Shown here one piece after another: positions 6,000-7,018 of a stretch of DNA of 7,018 nucleotides; the first letter of the stretch is position 1, and each line of letters begins with the position of its first letter. Both the position numbers and the translations under genes were made by a program. This stretch comes from Lentimicrobium sp. (GTDB lineage: Bacteria; Bacteroidota; Bacteroidia; Flavobacteriales; Flavobacteriaceae). The notes beneath the pieces are model-generated. The model did not search any database, was not told where the DNA came from, and worked only from the letters and a program-made list of their open reading frames with translations. The stretch covers positions 1 to 7,018 of the forward strand of contig JAEMQE010000239.1 of NCBI GenBank assembly GCA_022758945.1. Reading direction: 5' to 3'.

Positions 6000-7018
6000 T
6001 TGTAAGGCAAATTTAAATCCAACGGTTACTATATTAGAATCCAAACCATCACTTCTCGCATAATGATTGTATCTGAAATCAATGTTTTTCAGTCCAAATT
6101 TCCAAATTTTGGCACTTGTAAAAATATCAGTATAATTCACGCCAAATCCATATTGATTAGCATTAAACGTCGATAAATCATAATCGGAAGTGTAATATTC
6201 TTCTATGGAAAAATGCTTTTCATAAGGTGCAAAATACTTGGATTGCTGCTGGGTGTAATACCTATACATCGGAAAAACAGTGAACTTATCCGTGATTTTA
6301 TAAGGTAATTCAATGCTTGCTGTGTGCGCCGTGATTCCCCAATTGTCCCAATAATAGCGATAATATGTTCTCAAAGCCATCTTTTCGTTGACGTAATAAT
6401 TCCAACGTAAACCAATTGGCACTTTGAAACGAGAATTTGGCAATCTTTCGATGTCATCAGCAAGTTGATAAACACCTTTGTTTGCATCAGTAGTATAAAC
6501 AGGTATGTATTGCGGGTCACCAACATAAAAATTTACTTTATCGGCAAAATACATCCTTTGATAAGGCGTTGAAAGTTTTCCTTCTTGCTGCAAAAGATCA
6601 AAAAAGAGAGAGAATTGTGATTTTTTTGTCAGCACTTGCGAAAAACTAAATGAAGCCGAATACGAATTTCTATTGGTTGATGTCCAAGGAGTAAATTGGT
6701 TGGTATAAGCAGTTGAATGATTCCCGTTTTGGTCATAAACGTAAGGACTCATACTGGAATAACTTCTAAACTCTATTGGATAAATAGGTCTCCATTGATC
6801 TATATAAGCATTGGCTTTCAAGGAAACTTCCGAATTTTTATTGTTGAAAAGTTTCGTGATTCCTCCACCAAAACCAACAGAAGTATAATCGAATTCATTC
6901 GAAAAAGAGACATCTGTGTTCCAAATAAAATTTCTATTATCACTACTATGACTATAATTTGCAACCATTGAAACCAATGCATCCGTTTCTGAAGCTCCTG
7001 AAGATGCTTGCCAAGGTG
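5997..7018 (-). CDS. DUF3570 outer-membrane-type beta-strand protein (partial, 5' end outside window)
   Basis: The last 339 codons of a gene open at the right edge. I recognise it as a DUF3570 family member by its aromatic-rich C-terminal half: SRFKVPIGLRWNYY, LRTYYRYYWDNWGITAHTAS, FPMYRYYTQQQSKYFAPYEKH, TFNANQYGFGVNY and SDGLDSNIVTVGFKF. The alternating aromatic/polar strands and frequent turns suggest an outer-membrane beta barrel. The first visible residues (PWQASSGASETDALVS) are already inside the mature protein, so the N-terminal signal peptide lies outside. Neither the in-frame TTG at 6977 nor the ATG at 6968 is the true start, because the frame and the family similarity continue upstream of both. 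The family has no firmly established function that I can state; in Bacteroidota it often sits near DUF4266 and ApbE-type (FMN transferase) genes, which is recollection and cannot be checked here. It overlaps the regulator by one base, placing it in the same operon as a probable metal-sensing system. A role in envelope metal or redox handling is only a guess. Confidence 0.85.
   Translation of the reverse strand, partial: PWQASSGASETDALVSMVANYSHSSDNRNFIWNTDVSFSNEFDYTSVGFGGGITKLFNNKNSEVSLKANAYIDQWRPIYPIEFRSYSSMSPYVYDQNGNHSTAYTNQFTPWTSTNRNSYSASFSFSQVLTKKSQFSLFFDLLQQEGKLSTPYQRMYFADKVNFYVGDPQYIPVYTTDANKGVYQLADDIERLPNSRFKVPIGLRWNYYVNEKMALRTYYRYYWDNWGITAHTASIELPYKITDKFTVFPMYRYYTQQQSKYFAPYEKHFSIEEYYTSDYDLSTFNANQYGFGVNYTDIFTSAKIWKFGLKNIDFRYNHYARSDGLDSNIVTVGFKFALQ

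Noticed and set aside
6008..6015. TAAATTTG on the minus strand, a match to the TAnnTTTG -7 element, just before the response regulator
   Set aside because: No -33 box at the right spacing, the leader would be only a few bases long, and the bases encode conserved Gly-Phe-Lys-Phe residues of the DUF3570 C-terminus.
6966..6977. TTG (6977) or ATG (6968) as the start of the DUF3570 gene
   Set aside because: The frame stays open to the window edge with sequence typical of the family, and neither start is followed by the signal peptide that an outer membrane protein needs.
1..7018. Mobile elements, CRISPR arrays, tRNA or rRNA genes
   Set aside because: No transposase-like frames, terminal inverted repeats, regularly spaced long repeats or RNA gene sequences were seen; coding sequence covers nearly the whole window.

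Overview
The window looks like a piece of a Flavobacteriia (Bacteroidota) chromosome, probably Flavobacterium or a close relative. The DNA is AT-rich and the genes have A-rich leaders without clear Shine-Dalgarno sites. The one recognisable promoter element is of the Bacteroidota type (TAnnTTTG). The protein families also fit: a DUF3570 protein, and a CzcA-type RND pump fused to a TolC-type domain. All four genes are on the minus strand and fill almost the whole window. The first and last run off the edges.

In transcription order (right to left) the layout is as follows. (1) 7018-5997 is the C-terminal part of a DUF3570 outer-membrane-type beta-strand protein. (2) 5997-5335 is an OmpR/PhoB-family response regulator whose ATG overlaps the DUF3570 stop codon by one base (TAATG). 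(3) 5329-3950 is a membrane sensor histidine kinase starting 5 bases after the regulator. (4) 3949-3877 is a 73-base regulatory gap. (5) 3876-1 is a heavy-metal-efflux RND pump (CzcA/CusA family) that continues without a stop through a signal-peptide-like segment into a TolC-like outer membrane factor domain. That gene is still open at base 1. A membrane fusion protein (CzcB/CusB type) is not in the window and would be expected beyond the left edge.

The likely logic is metal sensing coupled to efflux. The kinase has a His/Asp/Glu-rich, Met-poor periplasmic sensor and phosphorylates the regulator, which activates the pump. The most interesting sequence signal supports this directly. Four copies of TAAG (minus strand) lie at exactly 11-base spacing (3970-3927), ending just upstream of a TATTTTTG -7 element (3905-3898) that lacks a -33 box. 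This is the expected arrangement for a PhoB-like regulator bound to tandem direct repeats in place of the -33 element.

The pump keeps the CzcA-type proton-relay residues and lacks the CusA methionine triad, so divalent cations (Zn/Co/Cd/Ni class) are more likely substrates than Cu(I)/Ag(I). The region is coherent and mostly of known type. The less-described parts are the operator, the mid-protein signal peptide of the pump-TolC fusion, and the tight coupling of a DUF3570 gene to the two-component system.
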